Positions 44,313 to 53,789 are shown, counted from the stretch's first letter. The stretch: 64,000 bases of DNA from Blastococcus sp. TF02A-35 (GCF_004571075.1 NZ_SPQP01000008.1:1-64000); one strand, 5' to 3'. The notes: generated by a model not told the origin, from the letters alone. Program-made: numbers and translations.

Positions 44313-45569
44313 ATGCGTTCGAGTCGCCCGGGAGGTGTCGTGGAGTCGCTGGAGTCGGTGCTCGACGAGCTCTCGGGCGAGCGGCTCGACGGCATGTTCG
44401 GCCCGGCGTTGCTGGAGCGGCTGGCCCCGCTGCTGGCGCTGCAGAACCGGGTCGCGGCGGAGGTGGCGCGCACGGTGCGGCAGTGCGAGCTGGCCGACGC
44501 CGCGGAGGTCGACGGCAAGGCCTCGATGCAGTCCTGGCTGCGCGGGCATGCCCGGTTCTCCGCCTCTGCGGCGAACGCGCTGGTGCGCACGGGGCGGGCG
44601 CTGGAGCACCTGCCGGCGGTGGCCGCGGCGTTCGCCGCCGGTGCGCTCTCGGCCGAGGCGGTCGGGGTCATCGCGCCCGTCGCGGCGGAGAGGAACCGGG
44701 TGGCCGCCGCGGAGCAGGGCGTGGACCTCGCCGGGATCGACGAGCTGCTGGCCGAGATTGCGAGCACCCAGTTCCACCCGCAGCTGCGCACGGCGGTCGC
44801 GCACTACCTCGCGCGGCTGGACCCCGACGGTGCCGAGCCCGACCCGACCGAGCAGCGGTCGCTGAGCTGGGCCAAGCACGCCGACGGCTCCCTCACCGGC
44901 CGGCTGGAACTGGATGCGGTGGGCGGGGAGAAGGTGCAGGCCGCGATCGAGTCGATCCTGCAGGCCTCCCGCCCGGCCGGGGACACCCGCACCCGCGCCC
45001 AGCAGCAGGCCGACGCCCTGGTCCAGCTGTGCGACAACCAGCTCGCCGCCGGCGCCCTGCCCACGCTGCGCACCCAGAAGCCGCACGCCGTGGTCACCGT
45101 CCCCATCGCAGACCTGGTCGACCCCGGCACCGGCCTGGGAGCCGCGACCCTCGGCTTCGGTGCCACCGTCTCCGCCGCCCGCGCCCGCTGGCTGGCCTGC
45201 GACGGCACCGTCACCCGCATCGTTCTGGGCCCCGAGGGCCAGCCCCTCGACCTCGGGCGCTCTCACCGCGTCGTCCCCCACCACCTGCGCCGCGCCGTCG
45301 AGGCCCGGGACGGCGGCTGCGTCTTCGCCGGCTGCGACGCCCCCAGCCACTGGTGCGACGTCCACCACCTCGTCCACTGGGCCGACGGCGGAGACACCTC
45401 GCTGGAGAACTCAGGGCTGCTGTGCGAGCGGCACCACACCAAGGTCCACCACGGGTTCCGGGTGGCACGACAACCCGACGGCCGGTGGCGGACCTGGCGA
45501 CCCGACGGCACCGAGGTCCTCGTCCTGCCGCGGATCGCGAACGAACCGGTCACCACCCGCGCGGGGTGA
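44313..45569 (+). CDS. DUF222 and HNH endonuclease domain protein
   Basis: 418 aa. The DUF222 domain covers ~30-290 (LLALQNRVAAEVARTVRQCE; RTGRALEHLPAVAAAFAAGA). A C-terminal HNH motif has RDGGCVFAGCDAPSHWCDVH then HLVHWADGGDTSLENSGLLC and ERHHTKVHHG, with Zn Cys and catalytic His. The family (13E12-type in mycobacteria) occurs in many copies per actinobacterial genome. Its role is unknown; association with mobile DNA is suspected. The all-Met, low-overlap context suggests an independent unit. Confidence 0.92.
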   Translation: MRSSRPGGVVESLESVLDELSGERLDGMFGPALLERLAPLLALQNRVAAEVARTVRQCELADAAEVDGKASMQSWLRGHARFSASAANALVRTGRALEHLPAVAAAFAAGALSAEAVGVIAPVAAERNRVAAAEQGVDLAGIDELLAEIASTQFHPQLRTAVAHYLARLDPDGAEPDPTEQRSLSWAKHADGSLTGRLELDAVGGEKVQAAIESILQASRPAGDTRTRAQQQADALVQLCDNQLAAGALPTLRTQKPHAVVTVPIADLVDPGTGLGAATLGFGATVSAARARWLACDGTVTRIVLGPEGQPLDLGRSHRVVPHHLRRAVEARDGGCVFAGCDAPSHWCDVHHLVHWADGGDTSLENSGLLCERHHTKVHHGFRVARQPDGRWRTWRPDGTEVLVLPRIANEPVTTRAG

Positions 45570-45623
45570 CCCAGCCGGTCGCACGGCGGGGCCGGCGCTC
45601 CTCGGCCCGTACTCTGAACTCCC

Positions 45624-46679
<1,056 letters not shown>

Positions 46680-46697
<18 letters not shown>

Positions 46698-47837
46698 CGG
46701 AGTGCAAACCTCCTGGTCAGTGGCCTGTTGGCGTCGCTCAGTCCGCAGGGAGTCCGCAGGATCGTCCAGTGCTGCGGACATCAGCCCGTCCGTGGCAGCC
46801 CTCGTGCGGTCGTCCGCGTCGGGCCACAGGTGTCCGTAGGTGTTCAGCGTTGTGGTCGCCGAGGCGTGCCCGAGGGCGCGCTGCACGGTGACCACGTCGC
46901 AGCCCGACGCGATGAGCCCCGAGGAGAAGAAGTGCCGGAGGTCGTGCAACCGCAAGCCCGTCAGCCCGGCCGCTGACTGCGCCTTACGCCACTGGTGGGC
47001 GACGGTGTTCTGGTGCGGCGGGGTGCCGGCCGGGGTGGCGAAGAGCCAGCGGTCCGGGCCACCGGCGGTAAGGTGCCGCTCGACGTGCCCGGCGATCAGG
47101 GTGAGCAGCCGGTCGGGGACGACGACCGTCCGCTCCGAGCCGTGCTTGGGTGCCCGCAGCTCGGCGGTGCCGTTCGGCCCGCGTTGCACCTGGCGGCTGA
47201 CGATGACCCGTCTGCGGAGGAAGTCGACGTCGCCGACATGCAGCGCGGCCGCCTCTCCGAGTCGGAGGCCACCGAAGGCGCAGACGGCGAGAAAGGCGGC
47301 GAACCGGTCGTCGGCGGCCGCGAGCAGGGCGCCGACCTGCGGTGGCGTGGGGATGGCCATGGCGTGCTCGCGGCGCCGACGGCGGGGGAGTGTCACCCCG
47401 TCGCTGGGGTCGGTGGCGATCACCCGATCGCGGACGGCGCCGCGCAGCACCGCGCGCACGTTCTGCACCCGGGTGTGGACGGTGCCCGGAGCCAGGCCGG
47501 CCGCGGTCATCTGCTTGACCCACGACTCGACGTGCGACCGGCGGAGCAGGCGCAGCTCGACGTCGGTGAAGGTGGCGGTCCGGACGGCGAGGCTCATGGC
47601 CAGTTCGGTGCCGGGAGCCCAGACCTGGCGGGCGGCCCAGACGGCGTAAAACGCGGCGAGGGTGATCCGGCCGGCCTTGGGGTCGACGTACGTGCCGGTG
47701 ACGACGGTGGCGGTGACCTCGTCCAGCCAGCGTTGGGCGTCGGCCTTCCGCTTGAAGTGCCGGGCGTGCTCCTTGCCGTCGGCGTCGCGGTACCGGGGGC
47801 GGTACGTGCCGTCGGGCCGCCGCGCGATGCTCGCCAT
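46680..47837 (-). CDS. int: Tyrosine-type site-specific integrase (open frame through att)
   Basis: N-terminal arm-binding domain (RRPDGTYRPRYRDADGKEHA), SAM-like core domain (~75-140), then the catalytic domain with R192 (FGGLRLGEAAALH), H298 and R301 (LRLHDLRHFFSSG), H324 (RALGHASATTTL) and nucleophile Y334 (NTYGHLWPD). It recombines attP with the ychF attB. There is no stop before the attachment core. Residues 381-386 (SDVEAE) are encoded by the core, and the frame then runs on antisense to ychF down to 45411 (808 codons in all). In the excised circle it would end after 16 further codons at 53739 (402 aa). The end given here is the element boundary. Confidence 0.92.
46741..46762 (+). repeat. 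Putative integrase arm-site repeats, left end
   Basis: Two adjacent 11-mers, GTCCGCAGGGA and GTCCGCAGGAT, 43 bases inside attL. They match the pair GTCCGCAAGAA x2 near attR (53666-53687) as GTCCGCARGRN. They lie inside the integrase coding region. Confidence 0.5.
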
Positions 47838-47925
47838 GTCTCTCCTCGATCGCCGGAGCGCTGCCCGGAGTCAGCCTGCCGCGAGTGGACGACAGTGCGC
47901 TACGCCGGTAGCCGGCACCTGTGCA

Positions 47926-48111
47926 TCACCGGTCGCTGTTCGCGACCTTGCTCTCCCACCAGCGGTCGCACTCGGCCTCGTCGTAGAGCACGCGGCGGCC
48001 GACGCGCACCCCGGCGGGGCCGATGCCGATGTGACGCCAGTAGCGGACGGTGGCCGGGCTGGTGCGGAACCGGTCGGCCACTTCTTCGGTGGTCAGCAGT
48101 CGGACGGTCAT
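47926..48111 (-). CDS. Excisionase-like MerR/AlpA helix-turn-helix protein
   Basis: 61 aa from ATG 48111 with a GAGGAG ribosome site. MTVRLLTTEEVADRFRTSPA, then TVRYWRHIGIGPAGVRVGRR and VLYDEAECDRWWESK. This is the winged HTH_17 fold of excisionases and recombination directionality factors. Encoded 88 bases upstream of the integrase on the same strand, it probably favours excision and may also regulate int. Confidence 0.9.
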   Translation of the reverse strand: MTVRLLTTEEVADRFRTSPATVRYWRHIGIGPAGVRVGRRVLYDEAECDRWWESKVANSDR

Positions 48112-48248
48112 GGCTCCTCCTCGCCGTTCGGCCGGGCGGTTGGACACGCACCCGTCATGGGGGAGAAGGCGCCAATCCGGGGCGATTGGTGACAGCCAGG
48201 CCAGGGTGACATCGAGAAATCCTGGTGGCGCCGCAAGTCACCCCGATG

Positions 48249-48761
48249 TCACCCCCGTGGCCACCGCTGGATCGTGGCGCCGCGTCGGTGCACGGCGCGC
48301 ATGACTTCGCCGACGGCCGCGGCGATGGAGGGCAGGTGCCGGTCGTAGATCGTGCCCTGCTCGACCTGGACGGCGAGCTCCCGCAGCAGGTCCACCCAAG
48401 CGAGCTGCCGCGGCTGCGGCGCTGCTGCGGGCGGCGTTGCCGGGACGGTGACCACCCGCTCGACGATCTCGACGGCGCTCCGCCCGGAAGAGGCGGCGCG
48501 TGCCTGCTCCCAGGCTCGGTGCCGGCACGTCGCCGAGCACCACTTCGGGATCGGTCCCCGTGACCGCGGGGTGATCGGCCCGCGGCACCACCCGCAGGCC
48601 GTCGCCGCTGCCCTTCGGGCCTCGGACCTCGAGCCGCTCTCTGCCGTCGCTCCGTCGAGTGGCGACGGCCGTCGCGCTGCGGCTCGCTCCTGCTGCTGAC
48701 GGCGACGCCGTTCGCGCTCACGCTGGCGTGCGCGGTACTCGCCGCTTCCCTTGCTGCCCAT
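48249..48761 (-). CDS. Hypothetical protein with CxxC...C...C zinc-binding motif
   Basis: 170 aa. The N-terminus is very basic and Gln/Arg-rich (RARQRERERRRRQQQERAAA). The middle has CGWCRGPITPRSRGPIPKWC then SATCRHRAWEQARAA, a four-Cys zinc finger of a type seen in small actinobacterial integrative elements. The C-terminal half is helical (LAWVDLLRELAVQVEQGTIY). Probably DNA- or RNA-binding. It lies upstream of the excisionase and integrase on the same strand, so it may be co-regulated. Function unknown. Confidence 0.75.
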   Translation of the reverse strand: MGSKGSGEYRARQRERERRRRQQQERAAARRPSPLDGATAESGSRSEARRAAATACGWCRGPITPRSRGPIPKWCSATCRHRAWEQARAASSGRSAVEIVERVVTVPATPPAAAPQPRQLAWVDLLRELAVQVEQGTIYDRHLPSIAAAVGEVMRAVHRRGATIQRWPRG

Positions 48762-49127
48762 GATCCCGAGCGTCCGGGGTGACGTTCATGTACCTGTCAC
48801 CACGAATTGCTCGTCGGCCTGATGCACCAGGTGTGTGGGACTGACTCCGTCTTTGCGCCACAGACGCGTATCGACGCAGTCCGACGCGGGTCCGGCTGCT
48901 CTGGCCGTGCGGCCTCCTGGGTGGGAGGATCGAAGTTGGGTGAAGTGGTAGTCAGCTCTTCCTCTTCCATCGCGCCAGAGGCTGAAACGGCACGCAGGTG
49001 GGCTTCCCACGCGGCAGGCGACACTGGGCATCGCACTGGGTCTCGCAGCGGAGCTAGCGAGGAACTCGACACGTAATCTCAGATACCCGCTCAGACGTCA
49101 GTCTGGGCACTGCTGGCGCGCTTGTTA
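48762..49127. other. Intergenic control region of the element
   Basis: 366 bp between the divergent zinc-finger gene and the winged-helix-like/DUF3800 unit. Short open frames here look non-genuine. It must hold the two divergent promoters. I saw AGCATGCT (~49147) close to the downstream start, but no clear promoter pair. Confidence 0.4.
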
Positions 49128-50078
49128 ATGACGACCAGCATGAAGCATGCTGATCTCATGAAGACGCAGCCGACACGCAAGCGCACCGGCAGCCGAGCAG
49201 CGCCTGCCGAGGCCCTGGCAGTGGCTGCCGATGAGAAGTTCACCCGAGAGTTCCTGCTCCAACGCGCTCGCCGTGAGAGCACGCCCATCCGCCAGGATTT
49301 CGTGCAGGCCCCGCGTGGTGGTGCGAGTCGCCACGGGCCCTTGGCGGCCTTCGTGACTGGGCGGGACCTGCGGGGTCTGCTGGCCTACCTGCTGGCCGTC
49401 GGGATCATCAGCAACGGCGATCGGGACGACGGCTGGAGCACCAGCCTGCCCATTGCCACGTGGGCCCGGGCGCTGGGACTGACTCGCAACGCCACACCGG
49501 CCTCCGCCGCGACTGGAGTGAGCAAGGTGTTCGCCCGGCTGGTCGACCGCAAGCTAATCGAGAAAACCCGGCATGGACGAGAGCGACAGATCAGGGTCAC
49601 CCTGCTCCGTGAGGACGGTTCAGGGGATCCATATGTCCGCCCCAAGGGCGATACCGGAAACAAGTTCCTGCAGCTCCCGCACGCCTTCTGGAACGAGGGC
49701 TGGCACGAGAAGCTCGACCTGCCGGCCACGGCCATGCTGCTGGTCGCCCTCCACGCCAAGCCGGTGTTCCCCATGCCCACCGAGCACATGCCCCAGTGGT
49801 ACGGGTGGTCGGCCGACACCGCCGAGCGCGGTCTGAAGACCCTGCAGGACGTCGGTCTGCTCACCAAGTCCTCTCGCTGGGTCAAGGACGCAGTGAGCCC
49901 CATCGGGGCCAAGAACCTCACTGAGTACCGGCTAACGGGGTCCTTCGAGCGGGTCCCTACCTCCAAGCCCAAGCCCAAGCGGGCCATGAAGGACGCGTCG
50001 GCGAGCATCGCCGCCGACGACGACACCACATCCGACACTGACACGGACCCCGTCACGACCAAGGAGACCGCCCCGTGA
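49128..50078 (+). CDS. Winged-helix-like protein paired with DUF3800
   Basis: 316 aa from ATG 49128 (TTG 49122, ATG 49140 or 49158 also possible; no clear ribosome site). A basic N-terminus, then FVTGRDLRGLLAYLLAVGII and SLPIATWARALGLTRNATPA then SKVFARLVDRKLIEKTRHGR, an HTH and wing. A second helix-turn-helix-like part has PTEHMPQWYGWSADTAERGL then KTLQDVGLLTKSSRWVKD. This resembles replication-initiator or MarR-type winged helices. The acidic tail ends TDTDPVTTKETAP. The stop overlaps the DUF3800 GTG (GTGA), so the two act together. The specific role is unknown. Confidence 0.75.
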   Translation: MTTSMKHADLMKTQPTRKRTGSRAAPAEALAVAADEKFTREFLLQRARRESTPIRQDFVQAPRGGASRHGPLAAFVTGRDLRGLLAYLLAVGIISNGDRDDGWSTSLPIATWARALGLTRNATPASAATGVSKVFARLVDRKLIEKTRHGRERQIRVTLLREDGSGDPYVRPKGDTGNKFLQLPHAFWNEGWHEKLDLPATAMLLVALHAKPVFPMPTEHMPQWYGWSADTAERGLKTLQDVGLLTKSSRWVKDAVSPIGAKNLTEYRLTGSFERVPTSKPKPKRAMKDASASIAADDDTTSDTDTDPVTTKETAP

Positions 50079-50824
50079 GCTCGTCCATGCCCGGGGAGGA
50101 ATCCACCGACGGGAACACGCTCCCGCCGGCGTCGCTCCCCGCGAACAGTTCCCTGCAGATGTTCTACGTCGACGACTCCGGGGTTGAGAACACCGGCTGG
50201 GCCACGTTCTCCTGGATCCAGACCACACCAAACGGGTGGCGAGCGATGCTCCGTCGCTGGCTGGACCTGCGCAAGGAGCTGTATGAGCAATTCCGCATCC
50301 CGCCCTCGGTCGAGATCCACGCCACCAAGTTCCTAGGCAGTCGCGGTCGCCCGTCCACTGACCCGGCGTTCAACCACCGCAAGCAGCGCATCCAGGCCGC
50401 GGAGCTGATGCTGAGCACGATCGCCGGCATGCCGGGGGTCGGCATCGGCACCGCCTACCGGCACACCACCGCACGCGGGTCGCGCTACGCGGAGGAGAAG
50501 GCCGACCTCTACCTGTCCCTGACCCAGCACCTGGACCAGCAGCTCGCTGACGCAGGCAACCTCGGGCTCATCTTCATGGACGGGACCGGCACCGACCCCA
50601 CCTACCGCCGTGCCCACCGAGCACTGAAGCTGGCCACCCGCTCGATCGTCGAAGACCCCATTTTCCAAGGCTCACATCTGTCCCAGCCCGTGCAGGCCGC
50701 CGACCTCATCGCCTGGACCACCTACCAGCACCTACTCCGCCATCCCGGCAAGAAGCAGTTTTGGACCTGGTACCAGGATTACCTGCAGCCCCTAGACGTC
50801 AACGGAGGCCCTATCCAGCTGTAG
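50075..50824 (+). CDS. DUF3800 (RNase H-like fold) protein
   Basis: 249 aa, GTG start at 50075 coupled to the upstream gene. Family motifs: LQMFYVDDSGVENTGW (acidic D-D near the first strand), SVEIHATKFLG, LGLIFMDGTGTDPTYR (second acidic strand) and SQPVQAADLIAWTTYQHLLR (third Asp). These are the predicted metal ligands of an RNase H-like nuclease fold. DUF3800 genes are frequent in mobile and defence-rich regions; a nucleic-acid-cleaving role is inferred, not shown. It is followed by a hairpin terminator. Confidence 0.88.
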   Translation: MSSSMPGEESTDGNTLPPASLPANSSLQMFYVDDSGVENTGWATFSWIQTTPNGWRAMLRRWLDLRKELYEQFRIPPSVEIHATKFLGSRGRPSTDPAFNHRKQRIQAAELMLSTIAGMPGVGIGTAYRHTTARGSRYAEEKADLYLSLTQHLDQQLADAGNLGLIFMDGTGTDPTYRRAHRALKLATRSIVEDPIFQGSHLSQPVQAADLIAWTTYQHLLRHPGKKQFWTWYQDYLQPLDVNGGPIQL

Positions 50825-50849
50825 CAGAGCCCGACCCCGGACATGGCTA

Positions 50850-50880
50850 GACCCGCCAATCCACGAATGTGGGGCGGGTC
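50850..50880 (+). terminator. Terminator after DUF3800 gene
   Basis: GACCCGCC (50850-50857) pairs with GGCGGGTC (50873-50880), with an inner CCAC/GTGG stem, 26 bases past the stop. Confidence 0.7.
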
Positions 50881-50892
50881 CGCTCTGCGAGA

Positions 50893-50919
50893 CTAGCACG
50901 GCAACAACTGCCGCGCTAG
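50893..50919. repeat. Imperfect inverted repeat
   Basis: CTAGCACGGCA and TGCCGCGCTAG, 11-bp arms with one mismatch, 5-nt loop, just downstream of the DUF3800 terminator. Could be a second terminator or an operator for the small ORF downstream. Confidence 0.45.
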
Positions 50920-51110
50920 CGGGCAGCTGGCTTCTGCCGCGGCGGCCCGTACAAGATCGCGCAGCGGTACGCAGCTGGCGAGCGAGACAGCAAGCCGCTG
51001 ATCGATCGGATGGCCCTTGGGCGGTCCCCCCTCGCCTCCGTCTTGAAGCCTCGATGGATCGTCGGCTCTCAGGACGCGACGCTAGCGGCGGTGTCGGCCA
51101 AGCTCCGGCC

Positions 51111-51296
51111 GTGACTGGTATCCACGAAATTTTCTGCCCCCGCCACGGCGACCGGTACCTATGCATCCAGGAGCCTGACGGGCCGGTGATTGTGCACTCA
51201 CACCAGGGCGCCGGCCCGTCACGGAGCATTCCTCGCGACGCCCGGCTGCAGCGGTACTGCAGTGCATGCGCCTGGATGGAGGACATGGACGAGTAG
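51111..51296 (+). CDS. Possible small Cys-rich protein
   Basis: 61 aa from GTG 51111 (VTGIHEIFCPRHGDRYLCIQ ... RYCSACAWMEDMDE). Cysteines in CPRHGDRYLC and CSAC suggest a zinc-ribbon. No ribosome site of note and no family recognised, so coding status is uncertain. An ATG at 51054 would add 19 residues. Confidence 0.35.
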   Translation: MTGIHEIFCPRHGDRYLCIQEPDGPVIVHSHQGAGPSRSIPRDARLQRYCSACAWMEDMDE

Positions 51297-51565
51297 GTCC
51301 CGACAGACGCCTTCTGCGAACACGGTCAGAGGGGAGCCCTTCGACATCGGCCGCGCGCTCTCGCGTCGTCTCGGGCAGCCGAGAGGTACGAGCCCACGTT
51401 CTGTCCGCTAGGAACGGCTCGTCAGGGCGCTTCGGCGTCGCCGATTCCGCCGGAGACTCTGACGGCGGCATCGGCAACGGCCCGGCGCTGGCACCGGTCG
51501 CCCAGACAAGTCTGGCGGCCCCACAACTTGGCGTGCCTGGCGACCAAACGAGCGGGATCCGAACC

Positions 51566-52774
51566 TCAGCGCCGCCTGCTAGAGATCGGGGTGACTTCGC
51601 CGTGCCCTTCCCGTCTCGAGGACGGTGTCCGACGGATCCGGCCTTCGAGCGGAATCGGCAGTGCGACGTCCTCCGATGAAACAGATGACCAGTCGATCCA
51701 CCGGGAAACCATTCGTTCACTCAAACCGACGACCCGGGCCGCTATGGTGACCGCTTCTTCTATCGCGGGTTCGGTTCGCGCGCGCCGGTCCAGGGCGCGT
51801 TGCAGCCAGATTGGTTCCTCATTGGTTGTGGGAACGGGCTCGTGCTTGTTCCAGCCGCGTTTAGAGATCTGCTTGTAAAGGCTGGTGGCTTGGTCAGCGT
51901 CGATGATGCCTAGTTGCTGGAAGCGAACGACCAGCGCTTTGATTGCGATGCCCCAAGTCGCTTTCAACTCGGCGAGCGTAGAAAGGGTTACTCGACCACC
52001 GAGTCGTTCCCAGTCCTCGATCAGTGGCTGCGCTGGAGCCAAGAAGGCGCTGGCAAACCGATGCGCTTGGCGTTCGATACGTTGGGCGTCAGCGGCAGTG
52101 GCCGGTGGAGGCATGTGGGAATGGAGTCCTAGATGGCCGATTTCGTGCGCAATTGTGAAGCGCTGCCTGTCTCCTGGTACGCCACCCTCGCCGGGCCTAC
52201 TGACTCGCACGAAGGGGACGCCGTCGATGCGGTGCGACATCCCGAGGTGGCGGCCGAGCTCGCTCACGAGCGGGAGGACGACGCATCCGAGTCGATCGGC
52301 AGCGCGCATCGCATTGCCCACGACGGCATCTGGTGCGATGTCGGCCGCGACGCGGACCTCGTCGGCGAATCGCTCGATGGCGTCGCCGTCATTGAGGTCG
52401 TCGTGGAAGAGTGGGATTTGGTCGGGAATCCGCTTTAGCTGCAGTGTGGTAATTACCTCGTGCGCGATCAGGTCGTCGGCCATGACACTGTCGACGGTCT
52501 TGGCGTTCGCGTCGGCGTAGGCCCGCAGCCAGGGACGGGTTGAAACCGCGTCGTGGCGTCCCCTCAGGAGAAACTCGGGCGTGCATTGCAACCCGATCGC
52601 GAGGGTCGACAGCAGGTCGTCATCGATGGGGTGGCGCCCATTTTCGATTTGCGAAACAAGTTTATTGCTGGGCACGTCACGGCCAGTTATGGCACGTGCG
52701 AGCTCGCTCTGACTGATATTTGCGGCAAGTCGCAGGACTCGAACGCGCTCGCCGATGGCAGCGGGCGAAGTCAC
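51566..52774 (-). CDS. XRE-family HTH fused to ImmA/IrrE metallopeptidase
   Basis: 402 aa from the GTG at 52774, which has a GAGAGG ribosome site (a TTG at 52789 is also possible). HTH_3 domain at ~8-70: GERVRVLRLAANISQSELAR, NKLVSQIENGRHPIDDDL. The ImmA/IrrE domain has the zincin motif RFTIAHEIGHLGLHSH and a following HRFASAFLAPAQPLIEDW helix with the third ligand region. Such single-chain proteins bind DNA and cleave repressors; ImmA is the ICEBs1 induction protease. It lies 48 bases downstream of the unknown 199-aa gene, probably one operon from the palindromic promoter at 53425-53458. Less GC-rich than the host. Confidence 0.9.
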   Translation of the reverse strand: MTSPAAIGERVRVLRLAANISQSELARAITGRDVPSNKLVSQIENGRHPIDDDLLSTLAIGLQCTPEFLLRGRHDAVSTRPWLRAYADANAKTVDSVMADDLIAHEVITTLQLKRIPDQIPLFHDDLNDGDAIERFADEVRVAADIAPDAVVGNAMRAADRLGCVVLPLVSELGRHLGMSHRIDGVPFVRVSRPGEGGVPGDRQRFTIAHEIGHLGLHSHMPPPATAADAQRIERQAHRFASAFLAPAQPLIEDWERLGGRVTLSTLAELKATWGIAIKALVVRFQQLGIIDADQATSLYKQISKRGWNKHEPVPTTNEEPIWLQRALDRRARTEPAIEEAVTIAARVVGLSERMVSRWIDWSSVSSEDVALPIPLEGRIRRTPSSRREGHGEVTPISSRRR

Positions 52775-52822
52775 CGGGAGACCTCTCAAGAAAGTAAGGA
52801 GGAGAGCAGGGCGTTGGTGAGG

Positions 52823-53422
52823 TCACGCAACGCCGGCGCTGCCGTCCTCGGTGCCCTCTTCGTCATCGAACCCGTCAAGCCCCTCTTCGGTCGACGTGAA
52901 GTTCGGCGGCGGGGTCATGTCGATCAACGGAATGACGGCGCCGAGCAGCAGCGTCACGGGGCCGTTGCCCTCGCTGCCGACAACTTCCGCAGCGATGATC
53001 TCGTCGAGCGTGTGGTCCTCGCTGCTGATGTAGCCGAGCAGCCAGCGCTCCTCCACGAAGAGTGCATCGACCTCGGTCGTCAGCAGGCTCGACCCGAGGC
53101 CGCACACAAATCGGTACGCGCCGTCTGCAGTCCGAGTGCCGCGCTTCACGCGGTACTTGCGCAGGTGCCCGCCACCGCTGGCGATCAGGTCCACGCCGCC
53201 GCTCACCTCCTCGATGGCGAACCCTTCTCGCGACGCCGCGCGACGCGCGGCGTCGAGGAAGAGTTCACGCTCAAGTGCGCTTGCCGGGCGGCGCGTCCGG
53301 CGGAAGGAGCGGTGCTGGTCGGTCGCGACACCGACCAGGTAGCCCGACTCGTCTCCGATCTCGGACATCTCCCGGGCGATGGCCTTGAGACTGTGAACCT
53401 CGGTCTCTGGTGGGCGAACCAT
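52823..53422 (-). CDS. Unknown protein in operon with XRE-ImmA
   Basis: 199 aa, no family recognised. Residues 1-140 are alpha/beta (SEIGDESGYLVGVATDQHRS; LFLDAARRAASREGFAIEEV; YRFVCGLGSSLLTTEVDALF). The C-terminal ~60 are hydrophobic then acidic (EGNGPVTLLLGAVIPLIDMT; TEEGLDGFDDEEGTEDGSAG). ATG at 53422 sits 6 bases after a TATTAT -10, so the mRNA is predicted leaderless. Being first in the XRE-ImmA operon, it could be the substrate, toxin or effector controlled by that protein. Confidence 0.75.
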   Translation of the reverse strand: MVRPPETEVHSLKAIAREMSEIGDESGYLVGVATDQHRSFRRTRRPASALERELFLDAARRAASREGFAIEEVSGGVDLIASGGGHLRKYRVKRGTRTADGAYRFVCGLGSSLLTTEVDALFVEERWLLGYISSEDHTLDEIIAAEVVGSEGNGPVTLLLGAVIPLIDMTPPPNFTSTEEGLDGFDDEEGTEDGSAGVA

Positions 53423-53424
53423 GC

Positions 53425-53458
53425 GGGAATAATATTCCCAGGCAATTCACCCTGTCCA
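53425..53458 (-). promoter_or_regulatory. Promoter and palindromic operator of the XRE-ImmA operon
   Basis: Minus strand: -35 TGGACA (53458-53453), 18-bp spacer, -10 TATTAT (53434-53429), then TCCCGC and the ATG. The -10 is embedded in the perfect palindrome GGGAATA-A-TATTCCC (53425-53439), a natural binding site for the XRE domain. Autoregulation is inferred. Confidence 0.65.
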
Positions 53459-53789
53459 GCAGACTCGCCGGGAGGCCTCACTGGGCGTGGCTCCTGCGGG
53501 GTCGGTCCTCCTGGCAGCCTCCCGCCGGGTGCGGCGAAGCCGGAAGGGGGGGCGGGGGGCCGTCCCGGAGGGACCGAAGGGCCCTTCCGGCGGCCGTTGC
53601 GGCTGGCATCCTCTCGGTGCGCGGAGCGGGGCAGTCGAGCTCCTTAGAGCGGCTAAGAGATCTTGGTCCGCAAGAAGTCCGCAAGAAGTTCAATAGCCCT
53701 CGTCTCCGGCCGTCGTTGGCCAACGACGAACACGCAGGTCAAGTGGCAAGTCCGTCGTCCTCCGCAGACGTCCAAACGCCCCCGGAACG
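53440..53789. other. Right-end non-coding segment of the element
   Basis: 350 bp between the XRE-ImmA promoter and attR. It holds the -35 element at its start, the 11-bp arm-type repeats (53666-53687) and, if the element circularises, the last 16 codons and stop (53739-53741) of the integrase. I saw no other gene. Confidence 0.5.
53666..53687 (+). repeat. Putative integrase arm-site repeats, right end
   Basis: Two perfect tandem copies of GTCCGCAAGAA, 102 bases inside attR, in the same orientation as the related GTCCGCAGG repeats near attL. Confidence 0.5.

Noticed and set aside
48797-49076. Short frames on both strands in the intergenic control region of the element
   Set aside because: Mutually overlapping, no ribosome site and no motif.
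51300-51720. Minus-strand frame 51082-51720 and plus frame 51266-51679
   Set aside because: They overlap the XRE-ImmA 3' end or the small Cys-rich ORF, contain no recognisable domain, and read as low-quality composition.
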